A DNA stretch of 64,000 bases from Microbacterium marinum (GCF_014204835.1 NZ_JACHMD010000001.1:1798001-1862000); one strand, 5' to 3'; shown: positions 48,401 through 57,203, counted from the stretch's first letter. Notes: generated by a model from the sequence alone, not told the origin. Translations and numbers: made by a program.

Positions 48401-49066
48401 GATGCCGATGCGTGCGCCGACGAGGGCGAGCGCACCGCCGGCGACGAGCGTGCTGACCGCGGCCGACACCCACCCGCTCAGCGCCGCCGACGTCAGCCCC
48501 GCGACCGCCGTGACATCGAGAGCGATGAAGACGACGGCAAGAGCTCCGACGGTCTCGGCGGAGGAGTGCAGCCGACGTCGGTGCAGGAGGGCGGCGCCCG
48601 CCAGGAAGAGCGCGGTGACGCACAGCAGGACGAGGGATCTCGCGCCGCGATCGGTGAGGTCGGGGTTGAAGAAGCTGAAGATGAGCGCGGCGATCGCGAA
48701 CAGCCCGGCTCCGGCGACCGCGAGGACCGACTGGACGGTCGTTGCGCCGCCGGTGGTGGCGCGCGGCGTCGCCGGATCCGACTCCGGGCGCGGGGATCCC
48801 TCCGGCGGCGTCGAAGTGCGCACGGCGGCGGGGGCGACGATGACAGGAATCCGGCGGCGGACCCGCTCGCGCTCCTCCAGCGCCGTTGCGGCGGCCTGTG
48901 ACGCGCGCCAGAGCGCAGCGGCATCCTCCGTCGCGAGGTCAGCGCCGCACACGCGGCATCGCGCCTCCACCAGGATGGATCGCCCGCACACCGGGCAGCG
49001 GGTGGCGTCCCGAAGATGCGCGATCGCGGCCTCGCTCCAGGAGGGGGCGAGACTCGGAGCGCTCAT
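45479..49066 (-). CDS. Giant polytopic membrane protein, SCO7613-like
   Basis: 1195 aa, ATG 49066 overlapping the stop of the Xre gene. The N-terminus has two Cys pairs (CPVCGRS, CRVCGAD), a zinc-ribbon-like double pair, then a linker to about residue 110. More than thirty hydrophobic helices follow, to near the C-terminus. Large proteins of this type occur in actinobacteria under the name SCO7613 C-terminal domain; their function is unknown. It shares an operon with an Xre-type regulator and a DUF2975 protein. The C-terminal end is close to the prophage junction but not disrupted. Confidence 0.8.
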   Translation of the reverse strand: MSAPSLAPSWSEAAIAHLRDATRCPVCGRSILVEARCRVCGADLATEDAAALWRASQAAATALEERERVRRRIPVIVAPAAVRTSTPPEGSPRPESDPATPRATTGGATTVQSVLAVAGAGLFAIAALIFSFFNPDLTDRGARSLVLLCVTALFLAGAALLHRRRLHSSAETVGALAVVFIALDVTAVAGLTSAALSGWVSAAVSTLVAGGALALVGARIGIRSWSAPGLVGLAFVPAMLGAADGTAGAAALGWLGTMAAAMSLIVVADRGAGISQGARRTEIATLTAAQLAAGLLALVHVVGVGDDVVETMAAGAAALITVSLIAVASARRTTPRLWAFVAGGALTAGAAAAAISVGTGIALPSVSAVALPLAGAAVGLIGTALLRGTDATWARAGALIVLALTALPSVAVVGITAVFTLTRTDDESMWPSVVAAAGLSVAAVALVVTGRVARRRASRARGFRAAAAWVSALAVFALVVTPYGPPEATVAAGAAIAAASGEALRRRSGRVRIVGLSPRLAFALTGHAALGVAVVLAWSTAELAVASWPGVLAAAVWTAHAAPARFRWLHVAAAYGYSLIVAATALALLGLASVPVVSLTTTAAAVVAIVATFVRAVPVHAWWAVLGVTAVPFVFGVLQVVEERSGWTALSTGIIFVLALVLLLTRRAGLVPPLRAVFAMLLVPSLAVVVVCVGAWLLPVSGSPIVLPVVAAIVVCALPAAGSVEATFARRVPASRMPVLLRTAMESSALLTGVIAVALALGRTAAGLPTAVLVLTILATGTGAAAAAGRRRMLWWLAGISATGALWCAWRLWDVQLLEAYVLPPALGVVAVGAALARTARRGSRLYAGGLLAAVLPSVVALAGMGGEARMWSLLGASAVLASVGALVRSDSAWGSLRTPTLVVAVLAGSAGTIVAARVGLTAPDGPGVLVALGLGCLGALPAAVAGVALTRTTERRLAHRWALAPALMYVAVAPWPAIRTDAPETWPMWAVMLAILAGVVTISALQRRGRGDMFPPVWFVFALAFATSVAAWSPRELRVEWFSLPLGVALLIAGALHLGASHAPERGTLASWPARWSGSWALLTPGLAVILGASIAATFTDPQTWRAILVIVMALAAILIGARGRLAAPFLVGVVVLPLENVSAFSVQIGRGIDSMPWWITLAVVGAVLLILAVSYERRDGEAAALGARLRDLR

Positions 49067-49287
49067 GATCCGGCATCCGTCTCGTCGGGCACCCACTGCA
49101 GGATGTCGCCCGGCTGGCACTCCAGAACCCGGCAGATGGCGTCGAGCGTGGTGAAGCGCACCGCTTTCGCGCGTCCGTTCTTGAGCACCGCCACGTTCGC
49201 GGGGGTGATGTCGATGGCGGCGGCGAAGTCCCCGACCGACATCTTCTTCTTGGCCAGCTCGACGTCGAGATTGATGATGATCGGCAT
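49063..49287 (-). CDS. Xre/YozG-type HTH transcription regulator
   Basis: 74 aa, ATG 49287 overlapping the previous stop. The HTH spans about residues 15-40 (KKKMSVGDFAAAIDITPANVAVL) and the rest matches small YozG-type regulators (FTTLDAICRVLECQPGDIL). Such genes are usually paired with a DUF2975 membrane protein, as here, and regulate their own operon. The TATCGATA sites upstream are likely operators. Confidence 0.85.
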   Translation of the reverse strand: MPIIINLDVELAKKKMSVGDFAAAIDITPANVAVLKNGRAKAVRFTTLDAICRVLECQPGDILQWVPDETDAGS

Positions 49288-49763
49288 CACACGACCTCCG
49301 AGAGATCCTGCTCGAGGGTGATCGCCCGGCGAAGCAGCCCACGAAGCACCCCGACGAGCAACGCGAGCCCGGCGCCGACGACGACGCCGAAGAGCCCGAG
49401 CAGCAGGATCGAGGGGTTCGCGGCGGATGTGGCCGTGAGCAGTGCGAGCGCCACCACGATGAGCGCGTCGGCGACCACGATCGCGGTGATGATCGTGTCG
49501 ACGTAACGGAAGGCGCGTGCGCTGAACGGGCCCTCGGCAGCGAAGAGGTCGAGCATCCGCCACACGCACACGAGGACGACCTGCACGCAGACGATGAACA
49601 CGATGGCGATCACCAGGCACGGGGCCTGGAGTCCGGCGAACTCGGGAAAGCTTCGTGCCCAGCCGGCCGCGGTGAGAGGGAGGGCGACGGTCTGCGCGAC
49701 GAGGAGCAGCAGGATCATCAGAGCGAGCAGTGCCCGGAGGGCGGCGATGGTGGCGCGGTTCAT
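49287..49763 (-). CDS. DUF2975-like membrane protein
   Basis: 158 aa from ATG 49763 after an AGG site; a TTG six bases upstream is an alternative. Four hydrophobic helices (about residues 8-30, 46-68, 95-118 and 124-146). DUF2975 proteins are partners of YozG-type regulators, perhaps membrane sensors. It is the first gene of the operon. Confidence 0.75.
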   Translation of the reverse strand: MNRATIAALRALLALMILLLLVAQTVALPLTAAGWARSFPEFAGLQAPCLVIAIVFIVCVQVVLVCVWRMLDLFAAEGPFSARAFRYVDTIITAIVVADALIVVALALLTATSAANPSILLLGLFGVVVGAGLALLVGVLRGLLRRAITLEQDLSEVV

Positions 49764-49769
49764 GGTCAA

Positions 49770-49817
49770 CCTATCGATAAGCGGTAGTCACCTATCGATA
49801 ATCAACGCATATCTATC
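49770..49817 (-). promoter_or_regulatory. Operator sites of the DUF2975-Xre operon
   Basis: CCTATCGATA occurs at 49770-49779 and 49791-49800, each with the palindrome TATCGATA. A partial copy TATCTATCGA lies near 49809. They lie just upstream of the operon start, as expected for an autoregulated HTH operon. The 21-bp spacing puts the two on the same DNA face. Confidence 0.6.
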
Positions 49818-49876
49818 GACCTGCGGCAAGCGTCTCGGCCGGCGCACGGCTACTTCACAGCCAGCGCGCCCGTCGA

Positions 49877-50875
49877 TCAGAGCCAGTGCTTTCGCCGGAA
49901 CACCGCCCACAGGGTCACGGAGGTCGCCACCATCAGTCCGAGCGCGAGCGGGTAGCCCGCGACCCAATGCAGTTCGGGCATGTGGTCGAAGTTCATGCCG
50001 TACACGGTCCCGACGAGTGTGGGGCCGAACAGAATCGCGGCCCAGCCCGAGATCTTCTTGACCTGCTCGTTCTGCGCGAGACCCGTCTCGGTCTGCCGCT
50101 GGGTGACCAGGGTGGCGTGGGTGGTCAGCGCGTTGTCCAGCACGGTGCGGAAGGTGACGATCCGGTCGTTCAGCCGCAGCGTATGGTCCAGAACGTCGCG
50201 GAGCGCGCGCTGGAGCTCGATGTCCACCCGGTACTTGTCCGCGCCCTGGAGCAGGTTCTGGAGCATGTCGGCGAGAGGGAGTGTCGCGCGATGGAACGCG
50301 ATGACCTCCCTGGCGAGCTCGTAGATGCGCTGCGACAGGTGGGTGTCACCCTGGCTGAAGAGGGCGTCTTCGATCTCATCGATGTCGTTCTCGACCCCGG
50401 ATGCCACGGGGGCGTACTCATCCACCACCTCGTCCAGGATCGCGTAGAGAACGGCCTCGGGGCCCATGCCCAGGAGGTCGGGCTGCTGCTCCAACCTCGT
50501 CCGCACCCGAGCCAGGTCGGGGGAGTCGGCGTGCCGGATCGTCACGACGAAGTCCGGCCCGACGAACACGTGAAGCTCGCCGAATTCGACGGTCTCGGAC
50601 TCGTCGACATACCGGGCCGGACGGAGGACGGCGAAGAGGATGTCGCCGTAGCGTTCGAGCTTGGAACGTTGGTGACCCGACAGCGCGTCTTCGACGGCGA
50701 GCGGGTGCAGCGAGAACTCCTCCGCGACTGCCGCGATCTCCTCGGGAGTGGGCCGGAACAACCCGATCCAGGCCATGCCCTTGTGCGCGCGGGTGTGCTC
50801 GAAGGTCTCACTCAGGCTGGCGGGGTTGTCGATCCGATGACCGCTGACGTACACGGCGTTGTCGATGATGGGCAC
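49877..50875 (-). CDS. corA: CorA-family magnesium/cobalt transporter
   Basis: 332 aa. The N-terminal ~265 residues are the cytoplasmic funnel with long helices. The first membrane helix ends in the signature YGMN (residues 292-295), followed by FDHMPEL and the second helix (PLALGLMVATSVTLWAVF), then a basic tail RRKHWL. Length and motif are standard. It moves Mg2+ (or Co2+/Ni2+) into the cell as a pentamer. No regulatory element is visible upstream. Confidence 0.92.
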   Translation of the reverse strand: MPIIDNAVYVSGHRIDNPASLSETFEHTRAHKGMAWIGLFRPTPEEIAAVAEEFSLHPLAVEDALSGHQRSKLERYGDILFAVLRPARYVDESETVEFGELHVFVGPDFVVTIRHADSPDLARVRTRLEQQPDLLGMGPEAVLYAILDEVVDEYAPVASGVENDIDEIEDALFSQGDTHLSQRIYELAREVIAFHRATLPLADMLQNLLQGADKYRVDIELQRALRDVLDHTLRLNDRIVTFRTVLDNALTTHATLVTQRQTETGLAQNEQVKKISGWAAILFGPTLVGTVYGMNFDHMPELHWVAGYPLALGLMVATSVTLWAVFRRKHWL

Positions 50876-50936
50876 GCGTTCATTGTGGTCCGCGCGCAGT
50901 CTTCGTGGGCCGCGACTCGCTGCGGCGGTGCCCGGG

Positions 50937-51152
50937 TCAGGCGGGGAGCTTGCGCAGCGCGGAGCGCTTGTGGGCCGCCTGCCCGCCGCTTTTGTCCGAT
51001 TCGACGATGAATGCGGGCTCGTCGGCTGACGCGGTGAAGGTCTGTCCGGCGAACTCGAAGTCAGCCGTCCGACGGGACACCACCTTTCCCTGGGTCCGGC
51101 CCTGCGGCGTGTTCCAGCTGACCCGGTCGCCCTGTCTCAGTTCCTCGGCCAT
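50937..51152 (-). CDS. DUF2945 (HVA1-type) small protein
   Basis: 71 aa, ATG 51152 after AAGGAGAAGG. It starts LRQGDRVSWNTPQGRTQGKV, a Tudor-like fold, and ends SADEPAFIVESDKSGG...KLPA, as in DUF2945 (hypervirulence-associated) proteins. Function unknown; a nucleic-acid or stress role has been suggested. It overlaps the end of the previous gene by 16 bases and is the last gene of its operon. Confidence 0.8.
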   Translation of the reverse strand: MAEELRQGDRVSWNTPQGRTQGKVVSRRTADFEFAGQTFTASADEPAFIVESDKSGGQAAHKRSALRKLPA

Positions 51153-51739
51153 GCCTTCTCCTTCTCTTTCGGGAGCGCGGTGGTGCGCTCGATCGGCACG
51201 GCGGTGACGAGCATCGCGACGGCGATGGAGCCGAGGCCACCGAACGCGATGTCGCCGATCGTGTCCTGATACGTCACGAAGATCGTGTCGGTCACGAACG
51301 TCTTTCCGGCCCATTCGACGATCTCCCACAGTGCGCTCACGGCGAGGCCGAGGAGCGGGATCATGACCAGCCGAACCCGGCGCGCTCGCGCGGAGGCGAT
51401 GACCTCCGCGCGACACAGGAGGACGAACAGAACGGCGGCGATGAGGCCGGTCGCGGCGAAATGCACCACGAGGTCCCACGAGGGGAGCCTGCGGTACAGG
51501 TCGAGGACGTTGCTCCAGGCAGCGATGAGGACGACGGCTCCGTACGCGATGTCGAATCCCGCGCGTACGCCGGCGAATCTGGGGGCCAGCATCGCCGGCA
51601 CTGCGGCGGCCACGACGCCGCCGTCGGTCGGCTCCCACCACAGGAAGGCGACGAGCACGCTCGCCGCGCCGACGACGCGCAGCACGTCGGCGAGCCATTC
51701 ACCGGCGCCGCGCGGGGGACGGAGGAAGTTCTCGATCAC
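51137..51739 (-). CDS. DUF2238/YjdF-like membrane protein
   Basis: 200 aa, GTG 51739 overlapping the previous stop (GTGA). Five or six membrane helices. The conserved-looking motif SALWEIVEWAGKTF and the following YQDTIGDIAFGGLG resemble YjdF/DUF2238 proteins. Function unknown; it may work with the hydrolase in front of it. Confidence 0.75.
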   Translation of the reverse strand: MIENFLRPPRGAGEWLADVLRVVGAASVLVAFLWWEPTDGGVVAAAVPAMLAPRFAGVRAGFDIAYGAVVLIAAWSNVLDLYRRLPSWDLVVHFAATGLIAAVLFVLLCRAEVIASARARRVRLVMIPLLGLAVSALWEIVEWAGKTFVTDTIFVTYQDTIGDIAFGGLGSIAVAMLVTAVPIERTTALPKEKEKAWPRN

Positions 51740-52542
51740 GAGTCCACCTCGATCGCTGCGTACACGGGCAGGTGATCGGAGGGCCACCCGCCGGTTTCGG
51801 GCCGGTGCTCGATCGCCGCCGTGAGCACCCGGACTCCTGCCGTGGTGCAGATCCAGTCGATGCGATCGCCGAGGCGGGGGCGGCGGTATCGCGCGAAGCT
51901 CCGCCACGCGGGAGTGAGTCGGCGCTCCGCGCGCGTCCAGGCATCGGCGAGGAGCCCGCCCTCGAGGAGAGTGCGAACGGTGCGGGAGGAGGCGCCCGCA
52001 TTCAAGTCGCCGAAGAGCACGGTGGGGTGAGGGGAGTCGGCCGCGAGCTGCCGCAATGCGAGCGCAGACCGCAGGCGGGATCGCTCGGAGAAGGGGTCCA
52101 GGTGGGTGTTGACGGCTCCGAGACTCTTTCCGGTCCGACGGTCGCGGAACACGGCCGTCGTGGCGACGCGCGGGATCGGATTGCCCCACCCTCGGGCGCC
52201 CGCGGTGTCGGGATCGTCGCTCAGCGCGACCTGCCGGCCTGCGACGAGATGGAGTCGTTCACTGTCGAAGAAGATCGGGCAGCCCTCTCCGCGACCTCCG
52301 CGCCCACGCCCGACGCCGTACCGCCGGTACGTCGGGCCGAGCGCCGCCAGAATGGTCCGCGCGGTGTGCGGGAGCACCTCCTGCGCGGCCAGGATCGCGG
52401 GTCGCTCCCGTCGGAGAGCGGATACGAGGTTCGGCGCTCGTCGCGACCATCGATCCGCGGGTGTGGTCAGGAACTCGGGGACGGGGCGGCGGACGTTGTA
52501 CGACGTGACGAGGATCGCATCGTCCGGCGTGGTGGTCGACAT
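51736..52542 (-). CDS. Endonuclease/exonuclease/phosphatase-family protein
   Basis: 268 aa, ATG 52542 because an AGGAG site lies nine bases upstream; ATG 52554 is an alternative. Family motifs in order: SYNVR, AAQEV, NTHLD, FGDLN, DRIDWI and SDHLPV, containing all the metal-binding and catalytic residues (N, E, D/N, D, H). The family covers nucleases, sphingomyelinases and inositol phosphatases. No signal peptide, so it is cytoplasmic. With a GT2 enzyme and membrane proteins nearby, a lipid or wall role is possible. Confidence 0.85.
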   Translation of the reverse strand: MSTTTPDDAILVTSYNVRRPVPEFLTTPADRWSRRAPNLVSALRRERPAILAAQEVLPHTARTILAALGPTYRRYGVGRGRGGRGEGCPIFFDSERLHLVAGRQVALSDDPDTAGARGWGNPIPRVATTAVFRDRRTGKSLGAVNTHLDPFSERSRLRSALALRQLAADSPHPTVLFGDLNAGASSRTVRTLLEGGLLADAWTRAERRLTPAWRSFARYRRPRLGDRIDWICTTAGVRVLTAAIEHRPETGGWPSDHLPVYAAIEVDS

Positions 52543-52550
52543 GACGCTCC

Positions 52551-53333
52551 TCATGTCCGGCTCCGTCTCGCGTGCCGCAGGCGCGCCCGGTTGATCGCCA
52601 CCTTCGTCCACCGGACGGGGGGAAAATCGGCGGGCCAGTGGATGACGACGGTCGACAGTCCGCGGCGCAGCCGGCGGACGAAACCGCGTCCATCGCCGAA
52701 GGGTCGCATGGAGATCCCGACCGCGGCATCCCGTGCGAAGGCGATCGGATGCCGCTCCCCGATGTGGAACGCGAGGTCGAGATCGTCGTGGATGCGCGTC
52801 GACTCTCGGTGCACCCGGTGGCGAGCCGCCCGCCACGCGCGCGCACGGATGCCCAGGTTCGAACCGAACAGAGGCAGGTGTCCGAGCGTGAGCGAGCCCA
52901 CCAGCGCGTATGACCCCAGGTAGACGATGGCCAACGGTGTCCGGAGCGCGGTGGGGCCGTCGGCGAAACGCGCCGCCCCGACGAGGGCTGCCGCGTCGGG
53001 CCGCGCCGCTGCACGGGTGCGCATCGCCGCCACCCAGGTGGAGCCGGGGATCGAGTCGGCGTCGAGGCGGAGGATGAGGGGATGGCGGGCGGCGTCGTAT
53101 CCGGCCGCGGCGGCTGCGGGGATGCCGGGCGTCTCGCATCGGACGACGCGTGCACCCGCTGCGGCGGCGACTGCGGCCGTGTCGTCGGAGGAAGCGTTGT
53201 CCACGACGATCACCTCGTCCGGCGGCGATGACTGCGCCGCGAGGGCACGGAGGCACCGTTCGAGCACAGCGGCGTCATCCTTGACCGGGATCACGACCGA
53301 TACCGCGGGGGCGGAGGCCGTGACCAGGTTCAT
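52551..53333 (-). CDS. Glycosyltransferase family 2
   Basis: 260 aa. It starts VSVVIPVKDDAAVLERCL, followed by VVDNASSDDT and the metal-binding LRLDADS (DxD), typical of GT-A fold enzymes. The C-terminal part (VHRESTRIHDDLDLAFHIG) supplies the acceptor-side acidic motif. No membrane helix, so it acts at the cytoplasmic face, probably on cell-surface glycan precursors. First gene of the operon with the EEP hydrolase, the DUF2238-like protein and the DUF2945 protein. Confidence 0.88.
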   Translation of the reverse strand: MNLVTASAPAVSVVIPVKDDAAVLERCLRALAAQSSPPDEVIVVDNASSDDTAAVAAAAGARVVRCETPGIPAAAAAGYDAARHPLILRLDADSIPGSTWVAAMRTRAAARPDAAALVGAARFADGPTALRTPLAIVYLGSYALVGSLTLGHLPLFGSNLGIRARAWRAARHRVHRESTRIHDDLDLAFHIGERHPIAFARDAAVGISMRPFGDGRGFVRRLRRGLSTVVIHWPADFPPVRWTKVAINRARLRHARRSRT

Positions 53334-53466
53334 CTCCCGATCCTCACATCATGAGCCCGCCCGTGGGCGCTGGTGGGGGGAGCCTTGACCTGGCGATGAG
53401 GATGTGTCAATGGACCGTTGGGCGCAAGCCCTGCCCCGACAGCATCTGCATCAGTAGCGTGGGCGT

Positions 53467-54882
53467 ATGAGCACTCGAGAGTACGACCTGGTCGTCATCG
53501 GAGCGGGACCGGTCGGAGAGAACGTCGCCGACCGTGCGGTCCGCGGCGGGTTGAGCGTCGCGATCGTGGAGAGCGAGCTCGTCGGAGGCGAGTGCTCGTA
53601 CTGGGCGTGCATGCCGTCGAAGGCCCTGCTTCGCGCACCCGCGGCGCTCCGCGCCGCCCGCGATGTGGCGGGCGCCGCCGAGGCCGTCACGGGCGGCGTC
53701 GACGTGGCTGCCGTGTTGGCGCGCCGCGATCGGATCGTCCACGAGTGGCAGGACACGTCGCAGGTCGACTGGCTGCAGGGCGTGGGGATCGACCTCATCC
53801 GTGGGTTCGGTCGAGTGACAGCGGAGCGCGAGGTGAGCGTCGAGGCGGCGGACGGCACGGCGACCGTTCTCCGCGCCCGGCACGCGGTGGCCGTCTGCAC
53901 GGGCTCGGCGGCTCTCATTCCCGACATCGACGGCCTGGTGGATGCCGCCCCGTGGACGAGCCGCGAGGCGACGGCGGTGCGCGACGTGCCCGCGTCGCTC
54001 GTGATCCTCGGCGGCGGCGTTGTGGGGGTCGAGATGGCGACGGCGTTCGTCGCGCTCGGCTCGACGGTGACGGTCATCGCCCGTTCCGGTCTGCTCGGCG
54101 GGATGGAGGAGATCGCAGGCGAGGCGGTCGCTGCCTCGTTGCACGCAGCGGGCGCGACGGTGAGAACCGGCGCGCAGGCGACGCGCGTGGAACGTGCCGG
54201 GGACGGCGTGACCGTCACTCTTGCGGACGGCGCGGTCGTGCAGGCCGAGGAGATCCTCGTCGCCACCGGGCGGGTGCCGCGAACCAGCGGTATCGGGCTG
54301 GACGTCGTGGGGCTCGAGGACGGTGGCTGGATCGACGTGGACGACACCCTCCGGGTCCGCGGGTCCGAGTGGCTGTACGCGGCCGGCGACGTCACGCACC
54401 GGGCGCTTCTCACCCACCAGGGCAAGTATCAGGCGCGGATCGCCGGCGACGTTATCGCCCGCCGGGCGCGCGGTGAGGATCTCGACACCCAGGCCTGGGG
54501 CCGGCACGCGGCGACGGCCGACCACTCCGCCGTCCCGCAGGTGGTCTTCACCGACCCTGAGGTCGCAGCTGTCGGTGCGACCGCGGCGTCGGCTCGCGCG
54601 GACGGTCTCGATGTCACCGTGATCGACTACGACCTCTCCTGGATCGCTGGAGCGAGTACCCACTCGGATCGCTTCGAGGGCACTGCCCGTGCCGTGGTCG
54701 ACGACGCGAGGGGCGTCCTCGTCGGCGCGACGTTCGTCGGACCGGACACGGCCGAACTGCTCCACGCCGCCACGATCGCCATCGTGGGCGAGGTTCCGCT
54801 CCACCGGCTGTGGCACGCGGTCCCTGCGTATCCGACGATCAGCGAGGTGTGGCTCCGCTGGTTGGAGGAGTACGGCCTCTGA
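53467..54882 (+). CDS. FAD-dependent disulfide oxidoreductase (Lpd/mercuric-reductase-like)
   Basis: 471 aa. The FAD site GAGPVGENVADRA opens it. The redox pair is C43-x4-C48 in ECSYWACMPSKA, and the NAD(P) site is LGGGVVGVEMATAF. GDVTHRALL is the second FAD motif. The C-terminal end (WHAVPAYPTISE) supplies the His/Glu acid-base couple. The sequence between the Cys (SYWA) differs from true dihydrolipoyl dehydrogenases (CLNVGC) and resembles an uncharacterised branch found in actinobacteria. No lipoyl or pyruvate dehydrogenase genes lie nearby, so the substrate is unknown. Confidence 0.85.
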   Translation: MSTREYDLVVIGAGPVGENVADRAVRGGLSVAIVESELVGGECSYWACMPSKALLRAPAALRAARDVAGAAEAVTGGVDVAAVLARRDRIVHEWQDTSQVDWLQGVGIDLIRGFGRVTAEREVSVEAADGTATVLRARHAVAVCTGSAALIPDIDGLVDAAPWTSREATAVRDVPASLVILGGGVVGVEMATAFVALGSTVTVIARSGLLGGMEEIAGEAVAASLHAAGATVRTGAQATRVERAGDGVTVTLADGAVVQAEEILVATGRVPRTSGIGLDVVGLEDGGWIDVDDTLRVRGSEWLYAAGDVTHRALLTHQGKYQARIAGDVIARRARGEDLDTQAWGRHAATADHSAVPQVVFTDPEVAAVGATAASARADGLDVTVIDYDLSWIAGASTHSDRFEGTARAVVDDARGVLVGATFVGPDTAELLHAATIAIVGEVPLHRLWHAVPAYPTISEVWLRWLEEYGL

Positions 54883-54888
54883 CCGGCA

Positions 54889-55677
54889 TCAGCGCCGCCG
54901 GCTCGACTGGATCCGTGTCGTGAGCTGGTGCGCGTGGGCGAGGAGCAGGCGCCCGAGCGTCGGCAGGCGGTCGCGGTCGAAGCGGAACTGGACGCCCGTC
55001 AGACTGAGGGCGAATGCCGGCCGGCCGGTCTGGTCGAACACCGCGGCACCCAGGCCCCACGATCCCTCGACGATGAGCCCGGGGTTCACGGCGTAGCCAC
55101 GGTCGCGCGTTTCGCGCACGCGCCTGCGCAGCGCGTCCGCATCGTGGGCTGAGCCCCACCGCGTGGCGAGGTCGGCGTGCCGGTCGAGGTAGACCTCGAC
55201 CTCGTCGTCCGGGAGGAACGCGAGGATGGCGAGACCCGCCGAGGCCACCCCCAGTGGGAATCGCACTCCCTCGCTGAGGACGAAGGATCGAATCGGGAAG
55301 GCGCCCTCCTCGCGGGTGAGGCAGACCGTCTCGTCGCCCCGCCGGACCGAGAGGAACGCACTCTCCTCGGTCTTCACCGCCAGCGACCGGACGATGTCGC
55401 CGGCGAGATGAGCGATGTCGTACCGAGGCGCGGCGGCGGAGCCCATGAGGTACAGCTCCGGTCCCGGGAGCCACCGCGACGTGCGCTCGTCCTGATCCAC
55501 GAGGCCTTCGGCGCGGAGGGCGGACAGCAGTCGATGCGTCGTCGACCGTGTCAGCGCGGCTTCCGCGGCGAGCTCCTGGATGCCGCGACCCTCCGTCCCG
55601 CCGGCCGACACCAGCCGGAGAAGCGCGGCGGCGCGCGCGATCGCCTGGGCGCCGGGGACGGAGGGCGTGCTGTCCAT
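54889..55677 (-). CDS. IclR-family transcription regulator
   Basis: 262 aa, ATG 55677; the frame continues upstream but without a ribosome site. The winged HTH lies at residues 8-65 (AALTRSTTHRLLSALRAEGL). The ligand-binding domain follows, with its usual pattern GVRFPLGVASAGLAILAF and the end part GYAVNPGLIVEGSWGLGAAVFD. It is divergent to the CoA-transferase/thiolase operon. The inverted repeat between them (55678-55710) is the likely operator. Inducers of this family are often aromatic or ketoacid compounds such as beta-ketoadipate. Confidence 0.9.
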   Translation of the reverse strand: MDSTPSVPGAQAIARAAALLRLVSAGGTEGRGIQELAAEAALTRSTTHRLLSALRAEGLVDQDERTSRWLPGPELYLMGSAAAPRYDIAHLAGDIVRSLAVKTEESAFLSVRRGDETVCLTREEGAFPIRSFVLSEGVRFPLGVASAGLAILAFLPDDEVEVYLDRHADLATRWGSAHDADALRRRVRETRDRGYAVNPGLIVEGSWGLGAAVFDQTGRPAFALSLTGVQFRFDRDRLPTLGRLLLAHAHQLTTRIQSSRRR

Positions 55678-55710
55678 GATGTGGACACTAAGCGCGCTCT
55701 CGTCCACATC
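55678..55710. promoter_or_regulatory. Likely IclR operator in the divergent promoter region
   Basis: A perfect 9-bp inverted repeat GATGTGGAC / GTCCACATC with a 15-base centre lies directly before the ATG of the regulator, between it and the CoA-transferase operon. It could control both directions. Confidence 0.65.
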
Positions 55711-55777
55711 GCAAGCGAGCGTTGGCGCATCGCGAGGCGCAGTCGCAAGGTGGAGGGACGACACGAAGGAGTGTGAC

Positions 55778-56551
55778 GTGATCGACAAGACGATCCCCAC
55801 CGCAGCCGAAGCCGTCTCCGACATCGGCGATGGCTCATCGCTCGCCGTCGGCGGATTCGGTCTCTCCGGCAACCCGATCGCCCTGATCGAGGCCCTTCTC
55901 GATCAGGGGACGACCGACCTCTCCGTCGTGTCGAACAACTGCGGTGTGGACGACTGGGGCCTCGGTGTACTCCTCGGGGCGAAGCGCATCCGGAAGATGA
56001 CGTCCTCCTACGTGGGCGAGAACAAGGAGTTCGAGAGGCAGTTCCTCTCCGGCGAACTCGAGCTCGAGTTGACGCCGCAGGGCACCCTGGCCGAGAAGCT
56101 CCGCGCCGGTGGTGCGGGCATCGCGGCGTTCTTCACGCAGACCGGCGTCGGCACCCAGGTGGCGGAGGGCGGGTTGCCGCAGCGGTACGACGGCGAGGGC
56201 GGTGTCGCGGTGGCATCCGCGCCGAAGGATGTGCGCACATTCGCGCCGGGGGGACGGGCGGCGGAGTACGTCCTCGAGGAAGCGATCGTCACCGACTTCG
56301 CCCTCGTGCACGCGCGTCGCGGCGACCGCCACGGCAACCTCGTCTTCACCAAAGCCGCCCGCAACTTCAACCCGCTCGCCGCCATGGCGGGACGCGTCTG
56401 CATCGCGCAGGTCGAGGAACTCGTGGAGCCCGGCGAACTCGACCCCGACGAGGTCCACCTCCCAGGAGTCTTCGTGCACCGCATCGTCGAGGTTGGCACC
56501 GGGATCGAGAAGCGCATCGAGCGACGGACCGTCGCCGGGGGAGGACGCTGA
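55778..56551 (+). CDS. 3-oxoacid CoA-transferase subunit A
   Basis: 257 aa, GTG 55778 after GAAGGAG. The Gly-rich start [15 protein letters not shown] and [15 protein letters not shown] match family I CoA-transferase alpha subunits (ScoA, PcaI, AtoD). The conserved [11 protein letters not shown] and GDRHGNLVF follow. It would form a heterodimer with the next gene product and move CoA from succinyl-CoA to a 3-oxoacid (acetoacetate or 3-oxoadipate). The substrate cannot be decided from sequence. Confidence 0.9.
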   Translation: MIDKTIPTAAEAVSDIGDGSSLAVGGFGLSGNPIALIEALLDQGTTDLSVVSNNCGVDDWGLGVLLGAKRIRKMTSSYVGENKEFERQFLSGELELELTPQGTLAEKLRAGGAGIAAFFTQTGVGTQVAEGGLPQRYDGEGGVAVASAPKDVRTFAPGGRAAEYVLEEAIVTDFALVHARRGDRHGNLVFTKAARNFNPLAAMAGRVCIAQVEELVEPGELDPDEVHLPGVFVHRIVEVGTGIEKRIERRTVAGGGR

Positions 56552-56552
56552 G

Positions 56553-57203
56553 ATGGCACTGTCACGGATGGAGATGGCCGCCCGCGCGGCATCCGAGCTG
56601 ACCGACGGCTCGTACGTGAACCTCGGGATCGGCCTGCCGACCCTCGTACCCAATCACGTTCCCGACGGGGTGACGGTCGTTCTGCAGTCGGAGAACGGCA
56701 TCCTGGGTGTCGGGCCCTACCCGTCGGAGGGAAACGTCGACCCCGACCTCATCAACGCCGGCAAAGAGACCGTGACGACCCTCGCCGGCGCCTCGTTCTT
56801 CGACTCGGCGACGAGCTTCGGGATGATCCGGGGCGGGAAGATCGACGCGGCGATCCTCGGCGCGATGCAGGTGTCGGCGCGGGGCGATCTCGCCAACTGG
56901 ATGATCCCCGGGAAGATGGTGAAGGGTCCGGGCGGCGCGATGGACCTCGTGCACGGCGCAGCGCGCGTCATCGTGCTCATGGAGCACACTGCCCGCGACG
57001 GATCGGCGAAGATCGTCCACGACTGTTCGCTCCCGCTCACCGGTCGTGGTGTCGTCGATCGGATCATCACCGACCTCGCGGTCATCGACGTGTCGGACGC
57101 CGGCCTGGTGCTCGTCGAGACCGCTCCCGGTGTGAGCGTCGACGACGTCCGCGCCGCCACCGAACCGCCCCTGATCCTCTCCGAAGAAGTGAGCACCCCA
57201 TGA
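56553..57203 (+). CDS. 3-oxoacid CoA-transferase subunit B
   Basis: 216 aa, ATG 56553. It begins with the conserved [20 protein letters not shown]. The catalytic Glu is E47 in LQSENGILG, where the CoA thioester forms. Length and motifs are normal. Separated by one base from subunit A and overlapping the thiolase gene by ATGA, so the three are made together. Confidence 0.92.
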   Translation: MALSRMEMAARAASELTDGSYVNLGIGLPTLVPNHVPDGVTVVLQSENGILGVGPYPSEGNVDPDLINAGKETVTTLAGASFFDSATSFGMIRGGKIDAAILGAMQVSARGDLANWMIPGKMVKGPGGAMDLVHGAARVIVLMEHTARDGSAKIVHDCSLPLTGRGVVDRIITDLAVIDVSDAGLVLVETAPGVSVDDVRAATEPPLILSEEVSTP

